Shown: positions 46,826 through 55,499, counted from the stretch's first letter. The stretch is 64,000 nt of DNA from Lumbricus rubellus (GCA_945859605.1 OX243820.1:27869896-27933895), one strand, 5' to 3'. Translations and numbers: made by a program. Notes: generated from the sequence alone by a model not told the origin.

Positions 46826-49800
46826 TGTCTATCTGAAAAGAAAATGTCTCTCTTTAGAGTGTAGACAATTGGTTTTCCATGCTCTAACTTCCTATTTGAA
46901 ATTTCTCATCATTATACTAGATTTCGCTAATATCAGCAATAATTTACCGACCTTAATTCAAATCTTCTGCAGAGACGACAACGCCTTGTCCTTTGATCAG
47001 ATGTACTCCAGACTGCGTCACTGAAACTGGATCAGATGGATGTCCGAGATGTAACTGTCCTCCGACTTGTCAGGTTAGAAACATGGCTGGAACATCAGTT
47101 CAAGAACCAGAAATCATCCCAGTCGTCGATCTTGTTATATATATATATATATATGCATCTGAATGTAACAGTAGGCCTATATATAAAATGTAGGCCTGTG
47201 TTTTCGCTTATTAAAAACTTGAGTGATAAAATACAATCAATGACAATATTTTTGTATAGAGACGAATATTATAAGCAGAGAATTAGAGTTAGACAAAAGT
47301 TGTTGTCTGTAAAGTAAAGTAGGTATATTTTAGTTAGTGTCATCTGTAGACCTATTAGGGAGTTTGACAGAGTGCGGTCTGGAGCGCAGGCTTTGTATTG
47401 AAAGACCTGATAATCAATATTGAATTACAGACTGACAAATTATTTGAATTATTACAGACCGTGAAGTGCTCGGCTGGTTATGAATGTCGATTGGTCAACG
47501 TCACCTGCATTCGGTATCCGTGTTTTCCACAAGCACAGTGCGTCTCCACAGAGGGTAGGCATTCAAAGCCAGAATTGTGTGGGTGTAAGCGGCTTAATTT
47601 TTTATACTCGGTTGGTGCTTGGGTGATTTATCAGATATTGAATTATGTAGTTATAATAGTGCTTATTATTCAGCTTCTTGGATTAATTCAATCACCCGAG
47701 TCACGTCGCTCGATAGGCTACTAGGCCTACTGTGTGATAAATTTGATCATTGGTACTTGTACACGTAATAGTAGCCTATATACTGCTTAGTTCATTTAGT
47801 TCATTGGCAAATTTTAAGCTTATCTCAGATCTTTTGCTCCCATGAAGTTCTATGCTTGATTCGTGGGAACTGGCAAGATCATGGTTATAATAATCAGGGG
47901 CGCCGTTAGGCGTACGCACGTACGCAAGTGCGTACAGCGCGGAAAGGCAAAAAAAATTTTCTCACAAATTGTAAATTTATTATACGGTAAGCGATGAAAT
48001 TCTATTGAAATTTTATAATCTATAGAATATACTTACTTCCTTACTTACTTACACTCTAATAGAGAGCCATCTTGGCATTGAGCGTCTTATAGCCGCCTAG
48101 GCCCTAGAGGTCTATGGATCCTGGGATTCCTGGATGTAAAACCGTTAAAACATTTTTTTAAATTTAATTTTTGTTTGTATGTGTTTTTATGTGCACTTTT
48201 TATAGCCAGGGGCGGATCCGGGGGGCAATCCGGCCATGGCCCCCCATTTAAAACTGCCATGGGACGTGGCCCCCCCATTTGATATGAATTTAGCAATATG
48301 CATATGGGTGTAATGGCATATTGCCCCCCTATTCGGAAAATGGCATGGGACGTGGCCCCCAGTCGGTTTTCAAGTGGAGGAGTAAAAAAAGTCATCAACT
48401 TTTTGGCGGATGAAATGGTATGATTTTCTCAAAAAAAATTGGTAGATGACAAAAAAAAACCTCATCAACTTTTTTGGCGGATGAAAAGTACTTCAGCCAA
48501 AGACTAATCCCTATTTATTTTCAACCAACAACCAAATTTCGAAATTTGTTTCACCTGTCCCATCCCAGGTTCTACGATTTTTGCCCCCCCCCCTTGGAAG
48601 AGTTCTGGATCCGCCACTGGTTATAGCGCCTCTTCAAGCTCTCTACTCCGTCCGAAGCGCTGAGCAATTGTGAGTGAAGGACTTGCCCAAGGTCCTTACG
48701 CGGCGAGGTGGATTCGAACCTGGAAAATTCCGGCTTCAAGGCGACGATAGCATAGCAATATGCCGATCTAAATGTATCAAATTGCACCTCCTAAACATCA
48801 CCCCCCGGCAACTTGTACCGTAACCGGTTTAAGATTACCCCCGGACACTAGATTTGCATAGATTTATCCGTCATCTCACTGTGGTTTGTTATCAATATTT
48901 TACTCGGAAAAAAATAATAGCCTCGAAGCCATTTCTCCATGTAACTTCAGCGGCGATTTAGTATTTTAGTTACAGATGAAAATATTTATAACAAACCAAA
49001 CCACGAAGTGGGATAGGCTAACGGATGAAAATCTTCAGACCAAAAAAGAAGCGGGATTATTTTTCTGATATTTTTAGTCCAATAAATGCGACGATTGATG
49101 CAAATTACAGTTTGCAGGGGGGGGTAATGTTTAGGAGGGGGTAATAATTTGAAGCCTTTAGCATGGGCGTCCGCAGGAATTTTTCTAGGGGCGCAAACTT
49201 TTATATAATTGTCACATGGTCTAAATTTATTGGGTGACAGTTTGAATTTCCATATTACCACGAAAGAATCCTATATCCTACATATACGTTATGCGCCCAA
49301 AGAAAGATATATTATATAGGTTCAACCTGACTGCCTAAAAATGGCTCCATTTGAGGTCGACACAGCCAAAAATGCGCTGGTCGCTGGGTCTCCGCCTCCA
49401 GACCCCGCTGGGGAGCTTACTGTAAAGACAAAACCTTTCTCTTTTACAATAACATTTTGATTTTTATTGTTATCCTGGTAGCTTGCGACACTGAAAAACG
49501 ACTTATTCTTAAAAATTTCGCGACTTTGTCGTTCACAAATAGCTGGCAAACAAGAGCCTAAAAATGGCTCCATTTAAGGTTGAAACAGCCAAAAATGCGC
49601 TGGTCGCTGGGGCTCCGCCCCAGACCCCGCTGGGGGGAGCTTACGACGCTCCCCCAGACCCCCTAGTCGGGATGGGCTTCGTGCCTTCGGCACTCGCAAC
49701 TTCCCGCCTTCGGCGCCGCCACTGACGACCAATTAGGCCTACAATACAGCGTCCTGGCATTTTCTTTACACTTTAAGCACTGTATATATATATATATATA

Positions 49801-50143
49801 TATATATGGGATTGGATTGGTAGGCCCTAGTATTTACCCCCCCCTAACCAGAAATCCTGGATCCGCCCCTGAATATAGGCTAAGCTCGTATCGATCGCTG
49901 TTCGCTTCAATTATTTTGTGCAAGTTGTGCGTACAGAAATAAAATCCTGGCGGCGCCGCTGATAATAATCACGTTTCAGATAAGACCTTTTAATTGTGAT
50001 TAATTTGACTGTGTTTTCTGGCTTTGTGTTCTGAAGAAACGACGACGACAAAACAATGTCGGGCAGTGAAATGCCTTTCGACGTGTTTCCCGGGGATCGG
50101 ACCAGATGGATGTCCGTCATGTGACTGTCCTCCAACCTGTCAG
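32501..50143 (+). CDS. Gene E: very long secreted multi-module antistasin-like protein, 3' end outside window
   Basis: Fourteen exons join in frame without a stop to 577 codons: 32501-32564, 34618-34739, 35206-35284, 36406-36593, 37286-37364, 38123-38283, 39095-39185, 42778-43022, 43382-43475, 45195-45400, 45920-46016, 46973-47073, 47458-47554 and 50037-50143. After the signal peptide (1-21) come six complete 12-Cys modules and the first half of a seventh, in the order alpha, alpha, beta, beta, gamma, delta, epsilon. Thr/Pro-rich linkers precede modules 2 to 5. The last visible exon ends in phase 0, so a second-half exon must follow. None was found before 64000, consistent with a 12.9-kb element sitting in this intron. 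It is likely an extracellular, possibly O-glycosylated modular protein; binding target unknown. Confidence 0.78.
32565..34617. other. First intron of gene E
   Basis: The motif TCCGACTTT or its complement recurs in both orientations (for example near 32793, 32817, 33178, 33206, 33240 and 33806), suggesting an old inverted or tandem mobile element between about 32700 and 34160. A SINE-tail remnant GAGCGCCTCTGAGTAGTCATC is at 34478. The right 340 bases resemble 36100-36405, showing that the intron was duplicated with the alpha module. Confidence 0.4.
34618..34739 (+). CDS. Gene E exon: alpha module 1, antistasin half
   Basis: Encodes [19 protein letters not shown], then [16 protein letters not shown] and GDPRCK. 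Donor AAG|GTTAGAAACAACACTGAATAA, again an in-frame TAA overlapping AATAAA shortly after the junction, here with a three-base insertion that keeps frame. Confidence 0.8.
34875..35180. repeat. Unclassified repeat in gene E intron
   Basis: An ATC microsatellite (34876-34894) joins a block in which CAATGCCCGTA(A/T)G and CTCTCT motifs occur twice (34908 and 35087). It resembles a retroelement end but I cannot assign it. Confidence 0.35.
35206..35284 (+). CDS. Gene E exon: alpha module 1, second half
   Basis: [19 protein letters not shown] then YECLPKFG; 79 nt; GTATTC donor. Confidence 0.82.
36406..36593 (+). CDS. Gene E exon: alpha module 2, antistasin half, long linker
   Basis: About 28 residues of linker with repeats of DT(V/T)(E/G)P and [10 protein letters not shown] precede [25 protein letters not shown] and EPKCM. 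The linker is roughly three times that of genes A and D, from expansion of a 15-18-base unit. Confidence 0.82.
37286..37364 (+). CDS. Gene E exon: alpha module 2, second half
   Basis: [19 protein letters not shown] then YECLPKFG; differs from exon 35206 at only a few codons, indicating recent duplication. Confidence 0.82.
37565..38122. other. Intron before beta module 1, with SINE/LINE tail
   Basis: 37835-37935 is the common tail in reverse orientation (CATTAAATGAATTTGTATCGCG...). The same piece precedes beta module 2 at 42500-42600, where TTAA in it was the target of a piggyBac-like element. A C-run is at 37603-37615. Confidence 0.5.
38123..38283 (+). CDS. Gene E exon: beta module 1, antistasin half
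   Basis: Linker [16 protein letters not shown], then [21 protein letters not shown] and QTCM. Donor ATG|GTTAGAAACAC. Confidence 0.82.
39095..39185 (+). CDS. Gene E exon: beta module 1, second half
   Basis: [16 protein letters not shown] then [15 protein letters not shown]. Acceptor GCTTTGTAG, donor G|GTAGGC. The second exon of this subtype carries a conserved EWRCYPVP block. Confidence 0.8.
39343..39491. mobile_element. 149-bp hAT-like MITE with 8-bp target duplication
   Basis: Termini CATGGGCGGAGTTTG and AAACTCCGCCCATG are inverted. TGCATAAT is on both sides (39335-39342 and 39492-39499). The paralogous intron near 43614 reads TTGCACGCATAATATAGG without the element. Confidence 0.82.
39714..40236. 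mobile_element. 523-bp hAT-like element with 8-bp target duplication
   Basis: Termini CAGTGATACCGCT and GAGCGGTATCACTG are inverted. ATAGTCAC is duplicated (39706-39713 and 40237-40244). Inside, CTTGGCTTTT is repeated near both ends. The paralogous intron at about 44104-44112 has GTAGTCACCGTTAAATTG, the empty site. Confidence 0.85.
40712..42499. mobile_element. 1.79-kb piggyBac-like non-autonomous element in TTAA
   Basis: TTAA flanks both sides (40708-40711 and 42500-42503). Termini CCCTCGGGCTACCA and TGGTAGCCTGAGGG are inverted, as in piggyBac-type elements. No transposase is recognisable; the 172-aa minus frame at 41820-42338 has no DDD-type motifs I can see. The paralogous intron at 37835 shows the unfilled site. 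Confidence 0.8.
42403..42489. repeat. Perfect palindrome at the right end of the piggyBac-like element
   Basis: ACCAAGCTTTTTTGTAACAC...GGGGTGGT is followed by its reverse complement: arms of about 43 bases with little or no spacer. With the terminal repeat it makes a very strong hairpin. Confidence 0.8.
42778..43022 (+). CDS. Gene E exon: beta module 2, antistasin half, longest linker
   Basis: About 42 residues of (P)EPTTTT-type repeats precede [11 protein letters not shown]...DDYCLTCDC and PPTCTSV. The exon is 245 nt, the largest in the cluster. The acceptor is TAGCAG, so a second AG three bases upstream would also keep frame. The usual DGCP is DDYC, and six extra bases precede the donor (TGC ACC AGC GTG|GTTAGA). 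Confidence 0.78.
43382..43475 (+). CDS. Gene E exon: beta module 2, second half
   Basis: [17 protein letters not shown] then [15 protein letters not shown]; paralogue of exon 39095-39185. Confidence 0.8.
43694..43726 (+). pseudogene. Partial extra copy of a beta second-half exon
   Basis: After ATCTTAG the sequence repeats only the exon's 3' end (YPVPIC-like codons and a G|GTAGGTCGATTCA donor), followed by a further copy of the adjoining intron. The 5' half with three cysteines is missing. If spliced in as an exon it would break the frame. Confidence 0.6.
44855..44907. repeat. Perfect palindrome, 26-bp arms, 1-base spacer
   Basis: AATAATTATGCAGGGCAGGG plus ATTAAA, a single T, then the exact reverse complement. 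It follows a stretch with repeated ATTGTCC motifs (44690-44840). Intron of gene E. Confidence 0.85.
45195..45400 (+). CDS. Gene E exon: gamma module, antistasin half
   Basis: A linker of [14 protein letters not shown] repeats (about 38 residues), then [24 protein letters not shown] and TQTCQ. Donor CAG|GTTAGCTAA. Paralogue of gene D exon 27054-27232, whose linker is less regular. Confidence 0.82.
45920..46016 (+). CDS. Gene E exon: gamma module, second half
   Basis: [14 protein letters not shown], then [13 protein letters not shown] with donor G|GTAAAC, the functional form of the site lost in gene D. Confidence 0.82.
46190..46705. repeat. (GGAT)n minisatellite with higher-order TCCA unit
   Basis: GGATGGATGG runs broken about every 90 bases by GGATGGTCCAGGATGG, and by GATAGATGG and GATGAATGG variants in the same order. 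The long [12 protein letters not shown] minus frame here is an artefact. Confidence 0.92.
46727..46823. repeat. (GT)n-(GA)n-(GT)n microsatellite
   Basis: GTGTGT, then GAGAGA, then GTGTGT in an intron of gene E, just after the GGAT minisatellite. Confidence 0.95.
46973..47073 (+). CDS. Gene E exon: delta module, antistasin half
   Basis: [15 protein letters not shown] then [13 protein letters not shown]; close to gene C exon 16598-16707. Donor CAG|GTTAGAAACATG. Confidence 0.82.
47458..47554 (+). CDS. Gene E exon: delta module, second half
   Basis: [17 protein letters not shown] then [14 protein letters not shown]; close to gene C exon 17915-18011. Confidence 0.82.
48207..48619. mobile_element. 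413-bp hAT-like MITE nested in the 2.07-kb element
   Basis: CAGGGGCGGATCCGG and CTGGATCCGCCACTG are inverted. Flanks TTTATAGC (48199-48206) and GTTATAGC (48620-48627) differ at one base of eight. Confidence 0.75.
48620..48775 (-). repeat. tRNA-derived SINE, minus strand
   Basis: TTATAGCGCCTCTTCAAGC...GTGAGTGAAGGACTTGCCCAAGG...GGTGGATTCGAACCTGG is the SINE family in reverse. The nested MITE target lies at its 3' tip. Confidence 0.65.
50037..50143 (+). CDS. Gene E exon: epsilon module, antistasin half (last exon in window)
   Basis: [17 protein letters not shown] then [16 protein letters not shown], close to the first module exon of gene D. The acceptor GTGTTCTGAAG has a weak pyrimidine tract but agrees with gene D's. 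Donor CAG|GTCAGAAAC. It lies 76 bases after the right end of a 2-kb hAT-like insertion. Confidence 0.78.
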
Positions 50144-50439
50144 GTCAGAAACATTAAAATGTTTTTAAAATCATCAGCAGAAGCAGCACTACCACCATAA
50201 AATCATCATCTTCGTCATCAACATCAACATCATCATCGTTATCATAATCATAATTATCATAATCATAATTATAATTATCATCATAATCATGATCATCGTC
50301 ATCACCACCACCACCACCACCACATAATCTTCATCATCATCATCGTCATCATCGTTGTTGCCATCGTCTTCAAGCCACAAACGTTTCGAGCTTGAATAAG
50401 GTAGCGCACTGACTTATTCACGTCTATAACCATTATTTG

Positions 50440-50545
50440 TAGGGCTGTTGTTCGATTAAAAATTTTAATCGAAATTAATCGCGCGATTAATTTTTTTAAT
50501 CGCAATTAACGCTAAATTAATCGCAATACATTTCCGTCAAATATA
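50440..50545. mobile_element. AGGGCTGT...TTAATCG repeat terminus
   Basis: AGGGCTGTTGTTCGATTAAA, followed by many ATTAATCG/CGATTAAT motifs. This is a widely spread non-autonomous hAT-type terminus in animals. The other end was not identified. Confidence 0.45.
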
Positions 50546-51290
50546 TTAATCTTACTATTTTCTAGGGACCCCTGAAGCATAGCCTATAGTTTTAATGACT
50601 GAATGCATTCTTTCTATTGCAAACATATTCAATAACCTTTGGCTTAGACCTATTTAATTTCTGCATCATTTAGTTTATTGAGCAGCTTGGTATGACAGCC
50701 AGAATTGAAACACTGTTCAAATCAGTCAACTTCAAAATCCGTTAATTATTTCATTTGAGCCACCTTTAATTCAAATGATATACACTCTAAAAAGAGTTCA
50801 GGTAGAAATACCCTGAACGGTTCCGGTGATATATTTTCACCTGAACTTCTGGTGCATTTCCTGAAATTTCAGATGTGCGACTTGACATGATCTGTAGAGT
50901 TCAGGTAGCCCTGCTAGTTCTGGGCTGTGCCTGAACTGATTCTGTTCAATTTACATGTAGATCATAGGTTGGTACTATATCACGTTCAAAATTATGTTTC
51001 CCAGTATGGCAATACTATATTACTAGAGCAATAATACTAAAATTAATATTACACTTATTAAAATAACCTGGCCTACACGTTAATTCAGGTGTACAACCTC
51101 ATATAAACTGAGGAGTTCAGGTAGGTCTGCTTAGTTTCCGGACTGTGCAAAAGCCTTCAGTGTTACATTAACACGTTATCGTCCAATATGACAATATTGC
51201 ATTAGCATACTGGAATAGCAGCAATAACAATTTATTATTAGACCTAATAAAATAATCATGCCTGAACCTTTCAGGTGTGCGACCTGGATG

Positions 51291-52260
51291 ACCTGAAGAG
51301 TTCAGGTAGGCCTGCTTAGTTCTGGACTGTGCGTAAGACCGTTGTATGTGCATTGGCCTGAACCCTTCAGGTCAATATGCATTGACCTGAACCCTTCAGG
51401 TGTGCGACCTGGATGACCTGAAGAGTTCAGGTAGGCCTGCTTAGTTCTGAACTATGCGATAGACTGTTGTATGTGCATTGGCCTGAACCCTTCAGGCCAA
51501 TATGCATTGACCTGAACCCTTCAGGTGTGCGACCTGGATGACCTGAAGAGTTCAGGTAGGCCTGCTTAGTTCTGAACTATGCGATAGACTGTTGTATGTG
51601 CATTGGCCTGAACCTTTCTGGTCAATATGCATTGACCTGAATCCGTCAGGTGTGCGACCTGGATGACCTGAAGAGTTCAGGTAGGCCTGCTTAGTTCTGA
51701 ACTATGCGATAGACTGTTGTATGTGCATTGGCCTGAACCTTTCTGGTCAATATGCATTGACCTGAATCCGTCAGGTGTGCGACCTGGATGACCTGAAGAG
51801 TTCAGGTAGGCCTGCTTAGTTCGGAACTGTGCGATAGACTGTTGTATGTGCATTGGCCTGAACCCTTCAGGTCAATATGCATTGACCTGAACCCTTCAGG
51901 TGTGCGACCTGAATGACCTGAAGAGTTCAGGTAGGCCTGCTTAGTTCTGAACTATGCGATAGACTGTTGTATGTGCATTGGCCTGAACCCTTCAGGCCAA
52001 TATGCATTGACCTGAACCCTTCAGCTGTGCGACCTGGATGACCTGAAGAGTTCAGGTAGGCCTGCTTAGTTCTGAACTATGCGATAGACTGTTGTATGTG
52101 CATTGGCCTGAACCCTTCAGGCCAATATGCATTGACCTGAACCCTTCAGGTGTGCGACCTGGATGACCTGAAGAGTTCAGGTAGGCCTGCTTAGTTCTGA
52201 ACTATACGATAGACTGTTGTATGTGCATTGCCTGAACCCTTCAAGTGTGCGACCTGGATG
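51291..52260. repeat. 125-bp tandem repeat array, left subterminal
   Basis: ACCTGAAGAGTTCAGGTAGG recurs at 51291, 51416, 51541, 51666, 51791, 51916, 52041 and 52166, exactly 125 bases apart. A last spacing of 95 reflects loss of one internal 30-base piece. Each unit holds several CCTGAAC..TTCAGG inverted motifs and GCATTGACCTGAA blocks. Confidence 0.95.
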
Positions 52261-52783
52261 ACCCGAAGCGTTTATGTCGGTCTGCTTAGTTCTTGACCGT
52301 GCGAGACTATTATGTTGCGGTGCTGCTTGAACTTTCATGCGTGTTATCTGACAAAATATGACGATACTATATTACTAAAATAATAATTGATTACAAGACC
52401 TGATAAAAATAGTCTTGCCACAGCTTTCAGGTGTAGCCTAAATGTATAACCTGACATGATCCAAAGTGCTTAGTTCTGGGCCATGCGAAAGTCTGGTGTT
52501 CCCTATTGACTATAATATTATTGTCACAATCTATGTGTTTCAAAATATCACAATACTATAATTACTCGAATTGTAATATTAATAATTTTTCTTGTACTTA
52601 ATAAAAATAATCTTTCCTGAACCTTCATGTGTGTGACCTAACATGACCTTTAAAGTTCAGGTAGGCCTGCTTAGTTCTGGACCGTGAGAGACCATTGTGT
52701 TGTGGTGCTGCCTGACCTTCAGGTGTGTTTCCTCACATGACCTCTAGAGTTCAGGTTGACCTGCATTCTGGACCGTAAGAGAC

Positions 52784-53861
52784 CAAGGTTCTTCCAATAC
52801 ACAGGTTGGCCCGCTGGCTTAGGCAGCGGGCTCATTAACTCGGGGTGGGGTGTTTCTGACGTCGCATGCCTAGTCGATCTGACTCATGTATAACCTACAT
52901 GCAGTTCATTCAGTGTAGCTGCCCAATATTAATCCACACATTCAGTGTAACAGATGTATTTACAACAAATAAATAGAGATACCTATAGTAACTGTGCAAT
53001 CGCCAGTTGAAAAAATACGTAGTGCATAGGAAAAGTTTATCATTTCATCAATAATTTCCTAAAGATGACGGATTATTCTAACTCTGGATATCAATGTGCT
53101 GCCGGAAAGATACATTTAATGCAAAGACAGCGCGCATATGTTCTGAGCATATCACCCCGGACATGTCCCCCGAGGAAGAACATTCCCTGTATATAGACAA
53201 AATCCATAAAAATATAAATAAATACATGCATGTATGCATGCATGCATGTATGCATACATGCATAGATACATACAGACGTGCTTATATGTAGGCTATGTAT
53301 GTTTGCGTGTATGTATGTATGTATGTATGTATGTATATATGTATGTCTGTATGCATGCATGCATGTATGTATGTATGTATGTTTGTATGTTTGTATGTAT
53401 GTCCGGGGGAATGTCCGGCTGTCATTCACGTGTACACTTAAGACTTGTTAGTGCCATTCGATTAATCATTTCTGATGCAAGGATTTGTTAGTGTCATTTA
53501 AGGCTGCTCTTAATGTCGTTCACATCTAAAATTATATTTCCAATAAACGATAGCTGTGGGCAACTTCGGACTGCTAAATTAATGTAGGCTAATTAGATAT
53601 TGGATCCGGAGTTTAATGGCGGCTTAATTATGACAACAAAAGACGTATTTGGCATACGACAGCAGATTTAAATTCCTACTGATGTTACTAAATGTACGCT
53701 ATCTAGGTTCTTCGAATACACTTGGTATGCTATAGTTTCAACAGACATGTCAGATGCCAGCAGCGCTGGTCGACTAGGCATGCGACGTCACGGCACCCCA
53801 CTCCGATTCACGCATATTCATAACCCCCTCAGCGGCGCGACCTGTGTGTCTATAGATCTTG
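52784..53861. mobile_element. 1.08-kb Mutator-like element with 9-bp target duplication
   Basis: Long terminal inverted repeats of about 90 bases: left CAAGGTTCTTCCAATACACA..., right (minus strand) CAAGATCTATAGACACACAG..., both reaching GACGTCGCATGCCTAGTCGA. GTAAGAGAC is duplicated (52775-52783 and 53862-53870). The near-identical unit at 56285-56310 reads ACCGTAAGAGACTATTG without the insert. No coding capacity. Confidence 0.85.
53226..53402. repeat. (ATGC/ATGT)n microsatellite
   Basis: ATGCATGC and ATGTATGT runs inside the Mutator-like element; open frames through it are artefacts. Confidence 0.9.
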
Positions 53862-54775
53862 GTAAGAGACTATTGTTTGCTGTGCCGCCTGAACCTTAAG
53901 GTGTGCAATCTGATATTACCTGCAGAGTTCGGGTTGACCTACTTAGTTCTGGTCTGTACGTAAGCCTATAATGGGGCGGTAAACAGACATTTAATCTTGA
54001 ACCAGAGGTTTTTTAGGCAGAAGCGAGGTGGCCCGTGTAAAAATCTGTGTGGCTGTAACGTTTCAGGTGAATAAGTGTGAAACTATGCATGGAAACAGCT
54101 AAAAAAAGTAGGAAAAATGAAGGTTTTTGCACTCCCACCCTGACCCCCATGGTGGCAGAGATTTTCCGACACCCCATTGACCTGCTCCGGGTCTAACCCA
54201 ACCCCCCTGCGAAGGATTGGGGTAGATTGTTTCAAAACTGTGGCCGTGCATAGCTAACAAAGCCACAAACAAAGCGACAGACAAAGCCACAGACTTACGA
54301 AAATACATAGTAGATAATTTATCGCACTACTCGTTCAAAGGTCCTGAGAGCTGTCGATAATCGTTACTATAATCTTTGATGCTAAAGATATTTCCAAGTC
54401 TTTAACTTGCAAGTCACAAACAACATTAAAAAGTCTTAATCGTGGACCTAACTGACACTAACAACAGTACTCCTTGCGTTAGAAATGTTTAACTAAATGA
54501 CACTAACAAGTCTTTAGTTTGCATCTGAATGGCAGTAGCAAGTCTTATCGGTGACGGCACTAACAAGTTGACACAGTGCACAAAACCAGGGAAATCAAGC
54601 TTGATAGATTAGCCTACATGAAGAATTAGACTAATTGCACAGAGGGAGGGATTTTGTCCTACGGGGGTAGTGCTCTACGCAAAACGGGGGAGATTTTGTA
54701 CGGGGATTTTGCCCTTGGGAATATTGTCCGCGGGTGATAATATCTACGGGAGAATAATGTCCTACAACCAGTGGG

Positions 54776-55015
54776 GCGCGGTAATGTAATGGTGGGTTGT
54801 GTGCCTTGGAGTCGGATGATTCGATCCAGTTTGGAACACACACCGAGCCGCCCGTAGGATCCCTGAGCAAGTCATTCACTCGCAATTGCTCCTGCGCTTC
54901 GGCGTGAAACTCCCATGCAATTTTCGCGCTGTAGTCGGGAGCGTCTGTGAGTTACTGTAGTGACTAGTGAGATCAAAGGGGCACTGTTGCAAATGCGATA
55001 AATAAATAAATTTAC
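54776..55015 (+). repeat. Full-length tRNA-derived SINE
   Basis: Head (GGTAATGTAATGGTGGG...GATTCGATCCAG), body (CCTGAGCAAGTCATTCACTCGCAATTGCTC, CTTCGGCGTGAAACTCCC) and tail (GGGAGCGTCTGTGAG...GGGGCACTG), ending in ATAAATAAATAAAT. Confidence 0.7.
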
Positions 55016-55499
55016 ACGTTTCCCATAGGCGCAAGGCCTATATCCCGTTAGAATTTTATTTCAAATTATGACAATATTATATCATTAGAATAGAAATTGA
55101 TTATTAGACTTAATAAAATAATCTTGCCATAACCTTCAGATGTAGGCCTATAGGCCTAACCTGACCTGATCCAAAGTGCTCAGGTAGGCTATAGGGCCTG
55201 CGCTTGCTTAGTTCTGGGCCGTGCGAAAGTTCCGAATAGGCTATAATATTATCACATTCGAACAGTCATGTCAAACATAATTAGAGTCGCCCTCATCCTT
55301 TATCCAGGTGTAAATAATTGGGACTGGCACTGCCAAAGGGAGAGCAGGCTACTGGCGGAGTTGCTCAGCACAGCTTCAAGGTGACAGATAATATAGGCAT
55401 TTATTAGGCCTACCGATGGCGTTATCAATTTTAGTAAACAAGGCTAAACTGGCGATCTTTAATCCTATAAGCTTAGATCAAAAGGGAGTTTGATTTCTG

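Larger units (their letters stand above)
47895..49961. mobile_element. 2.07-kb hAT-like composite element with 8-bp target duplication
   Basis: CAGGGGCGCCGTTAGG and CCTGGCGGCGCCGCTG are inverted. ATAATAAT is duplicated (47887-47894 and 49962-49969). Inside are a smaller hAT MITE (48207-48619), a minus-strand SINE (48620-48775), two copies of a block with AAAAATGCGCTGGTCGCTGG (49365 and 49590) and another GGATCCGCCCCTG terminus at 49859-49871. No transposase frame survives. Confidence 0.75.

Noticed and set aside
51291..52260. Regularly spaced repeats resembling an array with spacers (CRISPR-like)
   Set aside because: The whole 125-bp unit is repeated, with no unique spacers, in an animal genome; it is a tandem minisatellite.
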